From: Streptomyces cellulosae
GTDB lineage: Bacteria > Actinomycetota > Actinomycetes > Streptomycetales > Streptomycetaceae
Assembly (NCBI RefSeq): GCF_000721105.1
Contig: NZ_JOEV01000017.1
Coordinates: 165,533 to 229,532 of the forward strand
Reading direction: 5' to 3'
DNA: 64,000 bases
Shown: one piece after another, positions 63,498 through 64,000 of the stretch
Numbering within the stretch: the first letter of the stretch is position 1
How the letters are laid out: the number at the start of each line of letters is the position of its first letter
The notes under the pieces: model-generated
Told to the model about the DNA's origin: nothing
The model's input: only the letters and a program-made list of their open reading frames with translations
Database searches by the model: none
Program-made: the position numbers and the translations under genes

Positions 63498-64000
63498 GGG
63501 GTGCGGGTGTTCGGATCCCCGGACGGTCCGTTCGGCGGATCATCTGGCGAAATTCTTGGCGGATTACCTGCAGGGGAGCTGGGCACAACGCATGCAGGCG
63601 AATCGGGTGGTGTGCCCCGTTGCCGCGGGACTCAAGTCGATTTATCGTCCCAGCACGATTCGCGAGCAAGATCACATATGTGAAGGGGCCGCGGCCATGG
63701 TGGCGAAGAAGACCGCCGCACAGCAGTCGGCGTCCAGGTCCACGGGTGCCTCCGGCGGTGCGGCCAAGGACGTCGGTGGGATGAAGAGCGCACAGGGGGG
63801 CGCGGCCAAGAGGGCGGCCAAAGCGGTGAAGGCGGTGGGGTCGGCGGCGAAGAAGGCCGTCGGGAAGAAGCCCGGTGCAGGGACGCGCCAAGGGGGCGGC
63901 GGGGGTGCGGGTGTTCGGATCCCCGGACGGTCCGTTCGGCGGATCATCTGGCGAAATTCTTGGCGGATTACCTGCAGGGGAGCTGGGCACAACGCATGCA
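63498..64000. repeat. Direct repeat: 404-bp unit followed by the start of a second copy
   Basis: Bases 63498-63596 are repeated exactly at 63902-64000 (99 bases, to the window edge), with a period of 404. The repeated segment begins GGGGTGCGGGTGTTCGG, and the junction lies in a G-rich stretch. The unit carries the upstream region and first 205 bases of the gene at 63697, so the duplication cuts that gene. Whether copy 2 is complete cannot be seen. Confidence 0.9.
63697..64000 (+). pseudogene. 5' part of a Lys/Ala-rich gene (DksA/TraR-type in relatives), interrupted by duplication
   Basis: The first 68 codons (MVAKKTAAQQSASRSTGASG, then AKRAAKAVKAVGSAAKKAVG) are the Lys/Ala-rich arm that precedes a DksA/TraR zinc-finger domain in the Streptomyces gene next to ileS. 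After about codon 69 the frame runs into the second copy of the 404-bp unit and reads GVRIPGRSVRRIIWRNSW, which is upstream sequence, not protein. The ATG of a second copy would lie beyond the window and in another frame. GAAGGGG precedes the ATG, and a perfect palindrome TCACATATGTGA is at 63672-63683. The full gene, if intact, lies to the right. Confidence 0.6.

Overview
The window is high-GC actinomycete chromosome, almost certainly Streptomyces. Third codon positions are nearly all G or C, GTG and TTG starts are common, several genes have a -10 hexamer directly before the start codon, and the gene order follows the block of the S. coelicolor chromosome that runs from glkA through macRS, pfkA, the thiamine genes and metF to the division and cell wall (dcw) cluster, divIVA and ileS. 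It is ordinary core chromosome: no phage, plasmid, CRISPR array or biosynthetic gene cluster is visible.

Region by region: 1-9100 holds a truncated metallophosphoesterase, an SRPBCC protein, an ArsA-like ATPase with an altered P-loop, a small hypothetical, glucokinase glkA, an endonuclease/exonuclease/phosphatase protein, a membrane protein overlapping an esterase, a PlsC-type acyltransferase and the two-component pair macS-macR. 9100-15000 holds pfkA, a fused anthranilate synthase behind a complete Trp attenuator (leader peptide with three tandem Trp codons), a divergent class II DAHP synthase, and bfd/bfr behind an iron box. 15000-25200 holds a molybdenum oxidoreductase, an AP endonuclease, a PASTA kinase, thiO-thiS-thiG under a TPP riboswitch, a ferredoxin-reductase-type flavoprotein, a small HTH protein, thiE and metF. 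25200-35350 is more variable: a Tyr/Gln/Gly-rich membrane protein, a CrtI-like oxidoreductase, an ABC-permease-TetR operon with a clear palindromic operator, a VOC protein, a decayed IS fragment, a HEPN protein, a methyltransferase and a DUF3040 protein.

35350-35770 is a repeat island: an 18-bp hairpin, four tandem copies of a 58-bp unit, then 29 G and 26 C in near-palindrome. 35769-40557 is a MoxR-DUF58-transglutaminase operon on the minus strand, followed by a beta-carbonic anhydrase. 41786-58452 is the dcw cluster (rsmH, ftsL, ftsI, murE, murF, mraY, murD, ftsW, murG, ftsQ, ftsZ, pgeF, yggS, sepF, yggT), then divIVA, mostly with overlapping or closely spaced genes. ileS (minus) has a translational T-box leader. 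The right edge holds the 5' part of a Lys/Ala-rich gene (DksA/TraR type in relatives) interrupted by the start of a second copy of a 404-bp unit.

Functionally the window joins central carbon entry (glkA, pfkA), aromatic amino acid entry and branch (aroH, trpE), thiamine and one-carbon cofactors (thiOSG, thiE, metF), iron storage (bfr/bfd) and the main peptidoglycan and septation machinery. RNA-level control is prominent: a Trp attenuator, a TPP riboswitch and an Ile T-box. No wholly new system was found. The items most worth a second look are the repeat island, the 404-bp duplication, the ABC ATPase lacking canonical motifs, and the 3'-tRNA-like fragment after divIVA.
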